Source of the DNA: Holophagae bacterium
GTDB taxonomy: Bacteria > Acidobacteriota > Holophagae > Acanthopleuribacterales > Acanthopleuribacteraceae
NCBI GenBank assembly: GCA_029263455.1
Contig: JAJCXM010000008.1
Span: forward strand, 496,001 to 560,000
Direction of reading: 5' to 3'
Length of the DNA stretch: 64,000 bases
Below are positions 25,767-35,295 of this stretch, piece by piece. The notes beneath the pieces were generated by a model. The model was not told where the DNA came from. It saw only the letters and a program-made list of their open reading frames with translations, and ran no database searches. Each line of letters starts with the position of its first letter. Positions within the stretch are counted from its first letter, which is position 1. The translations under genes and the position numbers were made by a program.

Positions 25767-28451
25767 TCAACCTTTGGCAAACTGTCTCAAGACCATGTTG
25801 AGAATGCCGCCATTGCGGTAATAGTCGACTTCAACGGGTGTGTCGATGCGAACATCCACTTGGAATTTATGGCTTGTTCCGTCGCTGGCTTTGGCCAAAA
25901 CAGTTAGCTCTTGCTTGGCCTCCAGAGTGTTGTCCAAGCCGATAATATCGAATGTCTCATGACCGGATAGACCCAGTGAATCAGCCGTATCACCGGCCTG
26001 GAATTGTAAGGGCAGAACACCCATGCCAACCAAGTTTGAACGGTGGATTCGTTCATAGCTTTCGGCAATTACGGCCCTTACTCCCAAGAGCATGGTGCCT
26101 TTGGCTGCCCAGTCCCGTGAAGATCCCGTGCCATACTCTTTGCCTGCTAATACAATCAAAGCTGTGTTTTCTTTTTTGTAAGCCATGGCTGCCGTATGAA
26201 TATCGGTCACTTCACCATTGAGCAAGTTAGTCGTGTAGCCGCCTTCAGTTCCTGGCGCTAATAGGTTGCGCAGGCGAATGTTGGCAAATGTGCCCCGTGT
26301 CATGACGCGGTCATTTCCTCGTCGTGAACCATAACTGTTGAAGTCTTTCACCGACACGCCGTTTTCCCGCAAGTAATCGGCAGCTGGTGATTTTTGTGAG
26401 ATTGAACCTGCAGGTGAAATGTGATCCGTGGTCACGGAATCACTTAATTTTGCCAGCACTCGAGCGCCTTCAATAGCAGTAATGTCGGGCACGTCGAGCG
26501 TCATGCCATCAAAAAATGGTGGCTCTTGAATGTAGGTGCTTTGACTGTCCCAATCGTACAAGTCTGAAGCCTTACTTTCGATGGCGTTCCAAAGCTCGTT
26601 GGCCTCGTAAGCGTGTCCGTACTTTTCACGGAACATATCGGGCGTTAACGCCCATGCTAAGGATTCCTGGACCTCGTCAACGCTTGGCCAAATCTCATGG
26701 AGGTATACCGGTTTGCCATCTTTGTCCGTGCCGAGTGCGTCTTTGCTGAGGTCGATGTCCACTGTGCCCGCCAAAGCATAAGCGACGACTAGTGGAGGGC
26801 TGGCAAGATAGTTCGCTTTGACGTGTGCGTTGACTCGGCCTTCAAAGTTACGGTTACCGGAAAGTACCGACGCGGCCACCAAGCTTTCGGTTTGAACTGC
26901 TTCAAGCACTTCCTCGGGTAGAGGACCGGAGTTGCCAATACAGGTCGTGCATCCGTATCCAACCGTAAAGAAACCGAGCGCCTCCAGATCCTTGTCGAGT
27001 CCCAGTTTTTCCAGGTAAGAGGTCACAACACGGGAGCCAGGAGCAAGGGATGTTTTGACATAACTTGCCATTTTGAGTCCGCGGGCGACGGCTTTTCGGG
27101 CCAATAAACCGGCACCGATCATCACGGACGGGTTCGATGTATTGGTGCAGCTCGTGATTGCAGCGATGACCACGGAACCGTGGCTAATCGTTTCATCGCT
27201 ATTAGCGACCTTCGCCCTACTCTTCATCGCGTTGTCGGATAGCGCAAAGCCGCGTTCAGTGACCGGTTTCTCCAGCGAAGACTTGAATTCCTTTTTCATA
27301 TCGGACATCGCAACCCGGTCCTGCGGACGTTTTGGGCCGGCCAACGACGGTACGACCGTGCTGATGTCCAATTCAAGTCGAGACGTATAGTTGGGTTCAG
27401 GGTTCGATTCGTTATGAAAAAGCATGTTCTCTTTGCTGTAGCGTTCAACGAGATCAACCAAATCATCGCTTCGACCCGTGAGTCTCAGGTATTTGAGGGT
27501 TTGTTCATCAATGGGAAAGAACCCCATTGTTGCGCCATACTCAGGTGCCATATTGGCGATAGTTGCTCGATCCGCCAGTGAAAGTCGCTTCATGCCGTCG
27601 CCATAAAACTCGACAAACTTGCCGACAACGCCGTGGCTTCTCAAGATCTGCGTAACGGTCAGAACTAAGTCCGTGGCTGTGGCTCCAGCAGCGAGGTCTC
27701 CGACCAGCTTAAAGCCAACGACATCAGGCGTTAACATGTAAATGGGTTGGCCTAACATAACCGCTTCGGCCTCAATACCACCGACGCCCCAACCAACGAC
27801 ACCCAATCCGTTGATCATGGTTGTGTGACTATCTGTACCTACCAAGCTGTCAGGAAACGCACAGCCGTTTTCGGTCATCACAACGGAGGCCAGGAACTCT
27901 AAGTTGACCTGATGCACAATGCCGGTTCCTGGAGGAACAGCTTTGAAATTATCAAAGGCTTTCTGACCCCAGCTCAAGAACTGGTAACGCTCAGCATTGC
28001 GTTGGAATTCAATGGCCTCGTTTTTCAGTAATGCACCTGAATTTCCAAATACGTCAACTTGCACCGAGTGGTCAATGACCAGGTCAACGGGTACTTGAGG
28101 GTTAATCTTTTTAGGGTCGCCGCCCATGCGCGCTAAGGCTGAACGCAAAGCCGCGAGGTCCACAACTGCCGGCACACCAGTGAAGTCTTGCAGGACGACA
28201 CGTGCAGGTTTGAAGGGGATCTCGCCGCGTTCTTGGGTCGTCGGTTGCCACTTCGCCAATCCGATCACGTCTTCTTCGCGAATAGCGAAGCCATCTACGT
28301 TGCGTAAGCAACTTTCAAGCAAGACACGAATGGAATAAGGCAAACGGTCAATGGCCGCAAATTGGGACAGGGCGTCCAGGCGAAAGATGTCGAAGGACCC
28401 TGACTTACAACTTAGTGGTTTACGACTTCCGAAGAGATGATTTTGCGACAT
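25767..28451 (-). CDS. acnA: Aconitate hydratase A
   Basis: 894 residues, normal for bacterial AcnA/IRP-type aconitase. It interconverts citrate and isocitrate in the TCA cycle in the cytoplasm. The [4Fe-4S] ligands are Cys435 ([10 protein letters not shown]) and Cys501/Cys504 ([13 protein letters not shown]). The C-terminal swivel domain carries '[22 protein letters not shown]' and the substrate-binding '[13 protein letters not shown]'. GGAG lies seven bases before the ATG. It is downstream of the FKBP gene (71 bp gap) and directly upstream of the PhoX-like gene. Nothing suggests degeneration. Confidence 0.97.
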   Translation of the reverse strand: MSQNHLFGSRKPLSCKSGSFDIFRLDALSQFAAIDRLPYSIRVLLESCLRNVDGFAIREEDVIGLAKWQPTTQERGEIPFKPARVVLQDFTGVPAVVDLAALRSALARMGGDPKKINPQVPVDLVIDHSVQVDVFGNSGALLKNEAIEFQRNAERYQFLSWGQKAFDNFKAVPPGTGIVHQVNLEFLASVVMTENGCAFPDSLVGTDSHTTMINGLGVVGWGVGGIEAEAVMLGQPIYMLTPDVVGFKLVGDLAAGATATDLVLTVTQILRSHGVVGKFVEFYGDGMKRLSLADRATIANMAPEYGATMGFFPIDEQTLKYLRLTGRSDDLVDLVERYSKENMLFHNESNPEPNYTSRLELDISTVVPSLAGPKRPQDRVAMSDMKKEFKSSLEKPVTERGFALSDNAMKSRAKVANSDETISHGSVVIAAITSCTNTSNPSVMIGAGLLARKAVARGLKMASYVKTSLAPGSRVVTSYLEKLGLDKDLEALGFFTVGYGCTTCIGNSGPLPEEVLEAVQTESLVAASVLSGNRNFEGRVNAHVKANYLASPPLVVAYALAGTVDIDLSKDALGTDKDGKPVYLHEIWPSVDEVQESLAWALTPDMFREKYGHAYEANELWNAIESKASDLYDWDSQSTYIQEPPFFDGMTLDVPDITAIEGARVLAKLSDSVTTDHISPAGSISQKSPAADYLRENGVSVKDFNSYGSRRGNDRVMTRGTFANIRLRNLLAPGTEGGYTTNLLNGEVTDIHTAAMAYKKENTALIVLAGKEYGTGSSRDWAAKGTMLLGVRAVIAESYERIHRSNLVGMGVLPLQFQAGDTADSLGLSGHETFDIIGLDNTLEAKQELTVLAKASDGTSHKFQVDVRIDTPVEVDYYRNGGILNMVLRQFAKG

Positions 28452-28522
28452 GGGCGAACTCCTAAAAGAAAAGGCTCTGTTGAAGTTTTATCTTAGCAAA
28501 AGGTAGGGCAAGGGTGCCCTAA

Positions 28523-29179
28523 TCACTTTACTTCGAGTAGCTCTACGTCGAATATGAGCATGGTGTTAGGGCCAATTTTTGCACCAGCACCACGCTCACC
28601 GTACGCCAAACCGGGTGGAATGAAGAGGCGCCATTTGTCGCCTTCTTTCATTAACTGAAGTGCTTCGGTCCAACCCTTGATTACGCCGTTGACAGGAAAC
28701 TCGGCAGGCGTGCCGCGGTCAACGGAACTGTCAAATACGGTGCCGTCTTTGAGGGTGCCGTGGTAGTGGACGCTGACGCGATCAGTTGCTGAAGGCGTTT
28801 TGCCTGCACCGGTCGTAATCACCTGGTACTGGAGCCCTGATGCGGTCGTTTTGATGCCCTCTTTAGATTTGTTAGCTGCCAAAAAAGCATCTGCGTCGGC
28901 TTGATTCTTGCCCCCGCTTTCCGCACGTTCTTTGGTTTGCTTTTCGCGTAATTCTGTTTGGAACTGTGTCATCAATTGTGCGATCTGATCGTTTGTCATG
29001 CTGGATGTGCCAGCTAGACCTTCTGTCAGGCCCTTCACAAATGAATCGACGTCAATTTCAATGTTTTGCTGAGAGAAGTTTGTCGCCATTTGGGCTCCGA
29101 TGGCGTAACTGATCTTTTTCATATCAGCTTGTGCCATGGCGAGCGTGCTTAAAGCGCACATCAAGATTATCTGTTTCAT
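28523..29179 (-). CDS. FKBP-type peptidyl-prolyl isomerase (Mip/FkpA-like)
   Basis: 218 residues from ATG 29179, with AGGAGAC just upstream. The signal peptide MKQIILMCALSTLAMAQ is followed by the helical dimerisation region typical of Mip/FkpA/FklB ('KKISYAIGAQMATNF' and 'MTNDQIAQLMTQFQTELREKQT'). The C-terminal FKBP domain has 'VSVHYHGTLKDGTVFDSS', 'GVIKGWTEALQLMKEGDKWRLFIPPGLAYGERG' and 'TMLIFDVELLEVK', with the usual Tyr, Phe, Asp, Trp and Tyr pocket residues. It should act on periplasmic or outer-membrane folding clients. The upstream frame to 29323 lacks a ribosome site. Confidence 0.93.
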   Translation of the reverse strand: MKQIILMCALSTLAMAQADMKKISYAIGAQMATNFSQQNIEIDVDSFVKGLTEGLAGTSSMTNDQIAQLMTQFQTELREKQTKERAESGGKNQADADAFLAANKSKEGIKTTASGLQYQVITTGAGKTPSATDRVSVHYHGTLKDGTVFDSSVDRGTPAEFPVNGVIKGWTEALQLMKEGDKWRLFIPPGLAYGERGAGAKIGPNTMLIFDVELLEVK

Positions 29180-29391
29180 TCTGTCTCCTTTGCGGCCATT
29201 CAAGACCTTGATGTTGACCGCGCCTGCTCCTGAAAACAAACGGGAGGGGAACTTCGGCGTGTTGGGCCAATCAACCTCGAAGCATAAACGAATTGAAAAG
29301 AATTGGGAATGGCCGACTATCAAAATGAAGGCTTTACCGTTTCAAAATGATGTTATTTGCAAGGAATCCTGGTTGAAAACCTGAAAGTAGT

Positions 29392-30084
29392 CTAAAGGTC
29401 AGCGCTTGGGTTGAATGGGCTGCCGGATGTCCAGTAGGCAAGTTCCGGCGGTTCAACGGGAGGTACAAAGAACCAAACAAAACCCAAACCTGCATAACAA
29501 CTAAGCATCACGATTAGCGAAACCCAACCGGGCATGGGACCAATGGACATGGCGTGGAGCCAAGAATCGTAGGTGTTGGCTGTCTCGGGTTGGATCTTAA
29601 TAAACCAAGCCGCAAACAAGATACAAAAGAGAAACCAGTAATTGCGCTTCAAACGCGCTCGGAAGGCCTGCAAAAACGTGATCTTAAAGCGTGGACGGAG
29701 CAAATCGCTGGCCACTAAGTTGCCCCAGTGTGAGGTTGGGCTAGAAAGGTCACGGGTCAGAATGGGTCCGTAGAAATTTTCTTCAATCATACGGACACGA
29801 TTACGCCAAACATCAAAAAAGCGATAACGGCGCGCTTCTAGTGTTAGGAATTGCAAAGTAATAAAGACGCCAAGCAAAACGGTCCCATGTGTGTGGTCGT
29901 CTCTGGAAAAGGTGAATGACAAGAGTCCCATGACGCAAATAATCGACCAGTTGGTGGTAGTGTCGAGACGTGTTCGCCAAATATTTGACCGTGAAAGTTC
30001 GCCACGGTACAAGTGAACTAGTGCTGAAATGTATTCCGCTCTAGTCAGTGGAACGTCTTCAAAAGAGGGTCGTTTTTGGCTCAT
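29392..30084 (-). CDS. DUF2270 predicted membrane protein
   Basis: 230 residues with about four hydrophobic segments in two pairs ('WSIICVMGLLSFTF' and 'GTVLLGVFITLQFLTLEARRYRFFDVWRNRVRMIEENFY', then 'YWFLFCILFAAWFI' and 'WVSLIVMLSCYAGLGFVWFF'). The motif 'LEARRYRFFDVWRNRVRMIEENFYG' is diagnostic of the DUF2270 family, whose function is unknown. Its start lies 30 bp after the stop of the NSS transporter gene, so both are probably in one transcript. Confidence 0.85.
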   Translation of the reverse strand: MSQKRPSFEDVPLTRAEYISALVHLYRGELSRSNIWRTRLDTTTNWSIICVMGLLSFTFSRDDHTHGTVLLGVFITLQFLTLEARRYRFFDVWRNRVRMIEENFYGPILTRDLSSPTSHWGNLVASDLLRPRFKITFLQAFRARLKRNYWFLFCILFAAWFIKIQPETANTYDSWLHAMSIGPMPGWVSLIVMLSCYAGLGFVWFFVPPVEPPELAYWTSGSPFNPSADL

Positions 30085-30114
30085 GAAATTTTCCGTCTCT
30101 ATCTTATCAGGAGC

Positions 30115-31521
30115 TTAGCCTTCTGTCATGGCGGCCAAACGCTTTCGCAGTAACCAAAAAATCCCAAGTACCAGGCCCCATTGCCACAAACACTGCAGAG
30201 CCAGTCCGGGGTATGCAAATAACCACCAACCCATCAGTACGATGGCTTCCAGGACAACAATGACAATCATGATGGGGAACCATGTGGCCTTCTTGTGGGG
30301 TCGGTGGCTGAAGAGAAAGTCGGCGGCGAATTTCTGGATGCCATAAAACACAACAAAAAGGGCTAAGAACAAACCAGAAACAATAAGACCAACACCCCAA
30401 ACGAAATCTTGGTTGTCGAAGAAAGGGTCACTCAGCGCACTGGGGATGCCCAGTACCACGCAAAGTCCTACGGTGATAAAGAGGCCGGTGCGACGTGAGA
30501 GTCGATAATCTTGGAAAAACCGAGTACTCAATTCGATCATGGAAATCAGGGACGTCAAAGCGGCTGACGCCAAGCCCAGGAAAAACAATAATCCGATAAT
30601 CCGTCCACCTGGCATTTGATTGAAAAGAACAGGCGCGACCTGGAAAGCAATGCCACCCTGTGATCGAGCGGCGGTGATGTCGGCCAGGAACTGGGGTCCA
30701 ACTAAGGCAAATACCGCAGGGAAGATCATCAAACCTACGAAAATCTCGATCATGTTATTGCCGAATCCGGTGGCAATAGGCGTCGTGACCGGGTTGTCCT
30801 GGTCACGGGCATAAACAGAGTAGGCCAACATGAGCCCCCAACCTGCGCCTGTTGACCAGGCGGATTGGGATAGACCGGCGATCCAGTGCGACGGTTGGGC
30901 CAACCGTTCCCATTCCACATGGAAAAGAAAAGCTAAGCCTTCGCCTGCACCAGGTAACGTTAATGAACGAATCGCACCCAGCGCAAGGATTGCAATCAAG
31001 GTTGGGATCAGAATCTTGTTGACGCGCTCAATGCTGCGGGCGCCACGCGCAACGAGCAAGGCTGCTAAGCCAATAGCGGCTAGATGGCAGACGACCGCGC
31101 CACCCGTTCCGCGTAAACCATCAAATAACGACAATGCTGCTGCACCGTCGACGTCGGTTAAGGCGCCTGAAAACGCATAGCCTAAATAGCGAATGGTCCA
31201 GCCAGTGATGACCGCGTAATAGCACATGATCATCATGGCGCAGATACTTATGAAGCCGCCCATCCATGAGCCTTTTTCACCAAGCACCTTTTGAAATGCT
31301 CCTGCTGGACCACGCCGCGTCTTTTTCCCAATCGAAAACTCGACCATCAAAAGCGGAATAGACCACAAAAAGAGGAAGATGAACCAAGGGATGAGAAAAG
31401 TTCCACCGCCGTGGGAGGCAACTTCTCGCGGGAAACGCCAAATGTTACCTGTGCCTACAGCCATACCCATGCAGGTCAGTATCATGGCCCAGCGAGAGGA
31501 AAATCTTTGTGGAGCGGACAT
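30115..31521 (-). CDS. Sodium-dependent transporter, NSS/SNF family
   Basis: 468 residues, about 11-12 membrane segments. The N-terminus 'RFSSRWAMILTCMGMAVGTGNIWRFPREVASHGGGTFLIPW' contains the family signature GxGNxWRFP that forms the Na+/substrate site in LeuT-like transporters. 'PLLMVEFSIGKKTRRGPAGAF' follows as expected. It should import a small amine or amino acid with sodium; the substrate cannot be read from sequence. No ribosome site is seen; instead a TATACT box ends seven bases before the ATG, which suits leaderless transcription. The gene is divergent from the secreted-protein gene at 31698. Confidence 0.93.
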   Translation of the reverse strand: MSAPQRFSSRWAMILTCMGMAVGTGNIWRFPREVASHGGGTFLIPWFIFLFLWSIPLLMVEFSIGKKTRRGPAGAFQKVLGEKGSWMGGFISICAMMIMCYYAVITGWTIRYLGYAFSGALTDVDGAAALSLFDGLRGTGGAVVCHLAAIGLAALLVARGARSIERVNKILIPTLIAILALGAIRSLTLPGAGEGLAFLFHVEWERLAQPSHWIAGLSQSAWSTGAGWGLMLAYSVYARDQDNPVTTPIATGFGNNMIEIFVGLMIFPAVFALVGPQFLADITAARSQGGIAFQVAPVLFNQMPGGRIIGLLFFLGLASAALTSLISMIELSTRFFQDYRLSRRTGLFITVGLCVVLGIPSALSDPFFDNQDFVWGVGLIVSGLFLALFVVFYGIQKFAADFLFSHRPHKKATWFPIMIVIVVLEAIVLMGWWLFAYPGLALQCLWQWGLVLGIFWLLRKRLAAMTEG

Positions 31522-31528
31522 GCACGGC

Positions 31529-31534
31529 AGTATA
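31529..31534 (-). promoter_or_regulatory. -10-like box TATACT, leaderless arrangement
   Basis: TATACT on the minus strand ends seven bases before the ATG of the NSS transporter, so transcription would begin at or next to the start codon. No convincing -35 box and no Shine-Dalgarno sequence are visible. Confidence 0.4.
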
Positions 31535-31697
31535 CATCAGGGGACACTAATTGTGGATTTGTTAAGTCGTTGGGCCGGTCCGCAACCGTGTTCAACGGTC
31601 GCCGAAGCTAAGCTGAATCCCGATTTTGCGGCTATCCTATGGACAATGGCATTGATCTTGCCTTTTTGAGTCATTGACGAAACGCAAGGAGACAGCG

Positions 31698-32636
31698 ATG
31701 AATAAATATATCCTTTTTAGTGTGTGCTTTAGTTTTTTGGCGACCTTTTTGAGTGCAGGCGATGTACCTCGTATCGAAGTGAAGCGCAGTGCATCGATTG
31801 ATTGGCAGGCGGTGCCTACACGTGGACTACAGCTACAAAAAGACAAGTCCTCAAAGGCGACCGTTCAAAAGGTAATACCCCATATGTCGGCCAATAATAT
31901 TTGGAAGTCGTCGCTGCTTATTCGTAATGATGCGACCTATAGTATTCAGGTGTTTCTTGAGTTTATCGCACCTGACGGCCTGCCCGTTGATGTCCTGTTT
32001 GTGGACTCTGACGGCAACGAGTTTGAATCTAACGGCTTTGCGCCAACCCTGTCTGGTTATGAGATTTACGGGTTGGACTTTGATCTTGCGGCTGACGACT
32101 TTCAGAGCTTCCAAGTGTTCGCTTATACGGAAGAAATTGATCGGTTCTATGGCTTAGAAGCGGTCTACCACCGATACAACGGCAACCAAAAAGAGGCAAC
32201 GGTAGGCTCACCCTATTTACCAGCTTTCCCACGTTTCTTATTGAATATGGACGAACGTTTTGACCTATTTTCAGGACAGCAAAAGTTCAGGGGTTTGGCA
32301 ATTACCAATACCGAAAATAATGACTGCGATTGCACGGCCTATCTATACGACAACGGCCTTGAAGGCGCCAACCTGGACGGCTTCTTGGATTCGGTTAGGA
32401 TCGAGTTGGGGCCCCAACAGAAGTATGTGGGTCTGGTTATAGATCTATTTCCAGACGTCGACACGCTACTAGCGCAAGGATTCGGATACATTGACGTGGA
32501 CTGTGAAGGACGATTGGTTACAGCCATGGGCCTGGCTTTTGAAACAGACAGCCCGTTGGCGGGTTCCGTCCCTGTGGATCCAATCTACGAAGGTAAAACT
32601 TCAGGCCGTGGCAAGACCGTTAAAGTCCTGCGATAA
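31698..32636 (+). CDS. Secreted protein of unknown function, 312 aa
   Basis: Start ATG 31698 is preceded by AAGGAGACAGCG. A signal peptide (MNKYILFSVCFSFLATFLSAG) leads into a beta-rich body. 'VIPHMSANNIWKSSLLIRND' followed by 'VFLEFIAPDGLPV' resembles the opening of each module in the large secreted protein at 59618-62983 ('FPWVSKNTQFESIVTINN', then 'VEFQAFRATGSPL'). A second half begins 'KFRGLAITNTENND'. The two proteins therefore likely share a beta-sandwich type. No catalytic motif is seen. The stop is followed by a terminator-like hairpin. Confidence 0.65.
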   Translation: MNKYILFSVCFSFLATFLSAGDVPRIEVKRSASIDWQAVPTRGLQLQKDKSSKATVQKVIPHMSANNIWKSSLLIRNDATYSIQVFLEFIAPDGLPVDVLFVDSDGNEFESNGFAPTLSGYEIYGLDFDLAADDFQSFQVFAYTEEIDRFYGLEAVYHRYNGNQKEATVGSPYLPAFPRFLLNMDERFDLFSGQQKFRGLAITNTENNDCDCTAYLYDNGLEGANLDGFLDSVRIELGPQQKYVGLVIDLFPDVDTLLAQGFGYIDVDCEGRLVTAMGLAFETDSPLAGSVPVDPIYEGKTSGRGKTVKVLR

Positions 32637-32650
32637 GTTGACCAAAGACT

Positions 32651-32682
32651 AGGGCGGGCTGACTGTAAGGTCTGCTCGCCCT
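32651..32682 (+). terminator. Terminator-like hairpin
   Basis: AGGGCGGGC pairs with GCTCGCCCT (one G-T pair), with a further GAC/GTC inside, 14 bases after the stop codon. The following bases TATGTCTA are T-rich but not a clean T-run. Confidence 0.6.
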
Positions 32683-32891
32683 TATGTCTAGAGCCACTCT
32701 TATTTACGGCCGTCATCACCGGCGCATAACGTCTATTTGCCATCTCAATATTCAGCTCTCCTTTTGGTGATTCGATTCTTTTTGAGCCATCGTCACACTA
32801 TCAATTTGATAGATTATTGTTTTTGTCAATCAGCCGACGGTTTGTAATTGACTGGACGAGGCGATTCAATTGAATATATGAACAGTATTTA

Positions 32892-33341
32892 GTGACCTTG
32901 AGAGGAATGATGTTCTTTTTGCTGGCATTACCTGTGATGGCTCTTGCCTTAGGCCCCCAAGAAAGCCCTGTTCCAATAGAACTTGAACAAACGCAGTGGG
33001 TTAGCGTGCCTAACTTGAGTGGGCTACAAGTGGCTTGGGCGATTGGGTCTGAAGAAGGCGCAGGTCTTTATGTGTTGCGCGTCAAACTTGAAGCAGATGC
33101 GCGCATTCCTGTTCACACTCATCCTGACGAACGAATTTCAACTGTCTTGTCCGGGACCTTGTACGTGGGCTTTGGTGACCAGTTTGACGAGAAATCGCTA
33201 GTCAAGATTGTTGAAGGTGCTTGCTACGTAGCACCGGCAGGTGTGGCTCATTTCGTGTGGGCCAAGGATGGCGAGGTGGTTTATCAAGAAATGGGCTCAG
33301 GCCCAACAGCAACCAAAGTCAACGTAAAGCCAAAAAAATGA
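32892..33341 (+). CDS. Exported cupin-domain protein
   Basis: 149 residues. GTG 32892 is preferred because it gives the signal peptide a basic n-region (MTLRGMMFFLLALPVMALA); ATG 32907 or 32910 downstream of GAGGA is the alternative. The rest is one cupin barrel: 'LYVLRVKLEADARIPVHTHPDERISTVLSG' gives HxH...E, and 'EGACYVAPAGVAHFVW' gives the second His, the usual metal-binding set. Small exported cupins of this type are uncharacterised; possible roles are dioxygenase- or isomerase-like. It is monocistronic, 53 bp before the DUF2007 gene. Confidence 0.8.
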   Translation: MTLRGMMFFLLALPVMALALGPQESPVPIELEQTQWVSVPNLSGLQVAWAIGSEEGAGLYVLRVKLEADARIPVHTHPDERISTVLSGTLYVGFGDQFDEKSLVKIVEGACYVAPAGVAHFVWAKDGEVVYQEMGSGPTATKVNVKPKK

Positions 33342-33394
33342 ATATGGTGTGTGCTAGTCTTTGCGCAACTTTGTTGCTTTAGAAGGGGAGTTCC

Positions 33395-33970
33395 ATGAGC
33401 GTGTCGCGTGAGGTTTTGCAACAGTCCTATAAGAAGATGCCAGATGACGAATTATTGGATTTAGTCGCATCCGATTCATTAACCGAATTGGCCCGCTCGG
33501 TGGCTGATTCAGAAATGAAGCAACGCGGCCTTTCGTTGCCTGAGCCGGAACCTATGGACGAGCAAGAGCATGATGAATTAGCAGAAGAACCCTTGGATAT
33601 TTCCGATTTTGAAACGGCAGCATCATTTTCGGATTCAGCCGAGGCCTATCTGGTCAGTCATCAGTTGGAGCAGGCTGGTTTGTTGGCGATTGTGGTTGAG
33701 GATCAAGCCTTGGCTAATAGCGGAGGTTCGGCGCGCATTCAAGTACCCAAAGATCAAGTGGATCAGGCAAAAGAGATTCTGGATACCGTTAACCAAAGCA
33801 CGGCAGAGCAAGACGAGGAGACCGACGATGATCACCCGTGCCCCAAATGTGCAAGTAAACGAACCATGTTCGCATCGCGAGGCTTATTTAAATCGCTCTT
33901 CTCGTTATTCTCAAGCCAGGAAACGCAAATACAATGCACCGAGTGTGGGCATGTTTGGTCGTTAGATTGA
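33395..33970 (+). CDS. DUF2007 and zinc-ribbon protein
   Basis: 191 residues with GGGGAG four bases before the ATG. The N-terminal 60 residues are helical and acidic. Residues about 75-130 ('FSDSAEAYLVSHQLEQAGLLAIVVEDQALANSGG', then 'IQVPKDQVDQAKEIL') match DUF2007, a ferredoxin-like putative signal-transducing domain related to the PII fold. The C-terminus has CPKCASKRT and CTECGHVW, a four-cysteine zinc ribbon. DUF2007 proteins are thought to sense or bind a small partner; no ligand is known. The gene is convergent with the HEAT-repeat gene 13 bp away. Confidence 0.8.
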   Translation: MSVSREVLQQSYKKMPDDELLDLVASDSLTELARSVADSEMKQRGLSLPEPEPMDEQEHDELAEEPLDISDFETAASFSDSAEAYLVSHQLEQAGLLAIVVEDQALANSGGSARIQVPKDQVDQAKEILDTVNQSTAEQDEETDDDHPCPKCASKRTMFASRGLFKSLFSLFSSQETQIQCTECGHVWSLD

Positions 33971-33983
33971 TGTGGTTTGGCGC

Positions 33984-35228
33984 TTAACTTTCAGGGGTTT
34001 CAGGGCTGATTTCGCCGCCTGACGGTGCCGTGGAAACGGAAATGAAACCGTCAAATTCACCTCGACGTTGGCTGCGAATGGCGCCAATGGTGGTCTTGAG
34101 CTGGCTTTTTAGCGCCCGTGATGGCTTACTCTTTTCAAGCCTCATAAGCGGTTCAAGAGCCTTGCTCGTTCCGCAGGTTGCCAGAGCTTTAATAACGGCA
34201 AGGTACAGGTGTTCATCCAAATGGGGTGTTGTCAGTATTTGCGTCAGCACGCCATTGGCTTTTTTGGTTCCCCAGTAACCCAAAGCGTCAATGAGCGGTG
34301 GGCAATTGTTCTTGGGTTCGGACATAGCCAAGATACCGACAATCTTTGCCAAGGATGGTTGATGTTTCAAACGCGCCAGCTCAACGGCGGCTAAAAAACC
34401 GGTGTCATGGCGATCGAGCAGGGGCAGAAGGCTATCTATTGCTGCAGGACCGCCGTAACGGGCAAGGGTAGCCACGATAAACGGAAATTCGTGATTGGCC
34501 GCGCTTGCAATGGCCCGCACTAATGGCGCTACGACGCGATGCTGCAACCTTTCGGCGGCGCAAGTTGCAATGCGAATGTCGCCACAACATAACAGGTCTT
34601 CTAAAGCGCGCCATCCAAATTCAGAAAGCTCTTTCACCGCCACAAGTTTGCGGGTATTCAAATAACGTACTTCGGCGACCGTTTCCTCTAAGGCATTACG
34701 CGCATAACGTGTCTCCAAAGAATCCACCGATAACAGGGAACGGTGAATCTGGTCGATGGCTTCGTGTGCTTGAAGAAATGAAATGAATTTGGTCGAAGGA
34801 AACTCGATGCGAGAGCCTGTCAACTCAAATTTCCCCTTCAATTTGCGCAAGATAATCCGTAGATGGGGATTGAGGTGAGCCAGTATCAGGCTCTTATCTC
34901 CCCGGAAACTGTATTGTCTACCAAGCTCTGGATCGTCTGAGTTTGGTGCAAGAAGTTCCCATAACCCTTTGTTTTGGGGTGACTTTATCGTAATGGGGTA
35001 ACGAAATCTCGACGGGGTCATTCGAAGTTGGCCTGTGATCAAGTCAAATACGGCTTCGCCCTGATCGGACCTTAATTTCATGGTCAGAAAGGGCGGCCGC
35101 ATGGAATAGCCTAACTGAGAAGCCTCATCCACAAAGCGACTCGCATGATGTCCAAAACGTATCGCATGATATGTACTCGCAATGCCCGAGATACCAGCTT
35201 CTAAAAAGTTGCCCATGGAAACCATCAT
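33984..35228 (-). CDS. HEAT-repeat protein
   Basis: 414 residues, no signal peptide. The first 150 residues form a beta-rich region ('FLTMKLRSDQGEAVFDLITGQLRMTPSRFRYPITI') of unknown family. From about residue 190 the sequence becomes helical repeats: 'RALEDLLCCGDIRIATCAAERLQHRVVAPLVRAIA', 'FPFIVATLARYGGPAAIDSLLPLLDRHDTGFLAAVELARL', 'CPPLIDALGYWGTKKANGVLTQIL' and 'YLAVIKALATCGTSKALEPLMRLE'. These fit HEAT/PBS-lyase-type repeats, which scaffold protein contacts. It is divergent from the ECF sigma gene (67 bp between starts), so co-regulation is possible but unproven. Confidence 0.75.
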   Translation of the reverse strand: MMVSMGNFLEAGISGIASTYHAIRFGHHASRFVDEASQLGYSMRPPFLTMKLRSDQGEAVFDLITGQLRMTPSRFRYPITIKSPQNKGLWELLAPNSDDPELGRQYSFRGDKSLILAHLNPHLRIILRKLKGKFELTGSRIEFPSTKFISFLQAHEAIDQIHRSLLSVDSLETRYARNALEETVAEVRYLNTRKLVAVKELSEFGWRALEDLLCCGDIRIATCAAERLQHRVVAPLVRAIASAANHEFPFIVATLARYGGPAAIDSLLPLLDRHDTGFLAAVELARLKHQPSLAKIVGILAMSEPKNNCPPLIDALGYWGTKKANGVLTQILTTPHLDEHLYLAVIKALATCGTSKALEPLMRLEKSKPSRALKSQLKTTIGAIRSQRRGEFDGFISVSTAPSGGEISPETPES

Positions 35229-35284
35229 AAAATAGGCAGATCAAATCATGAAATGCTTTCACCAACTACTTAACGTTCGCGGAC

Positions 35285-35290
35285 TATAAT
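35285..35290 (+). promoter_or_regulatory. -10 box TATAAT, leaderless arrangement for the sigma gene
   Basis: A perfect TATAAT ends five bases before the ATG of the ECF sigma gene. No Shine-Dalgarno sequence is present. Transcription would start at or beside the start codon. The -35 region is weak. Confidence 0.45.
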
Positions 35291-35295
35291 GCGCT

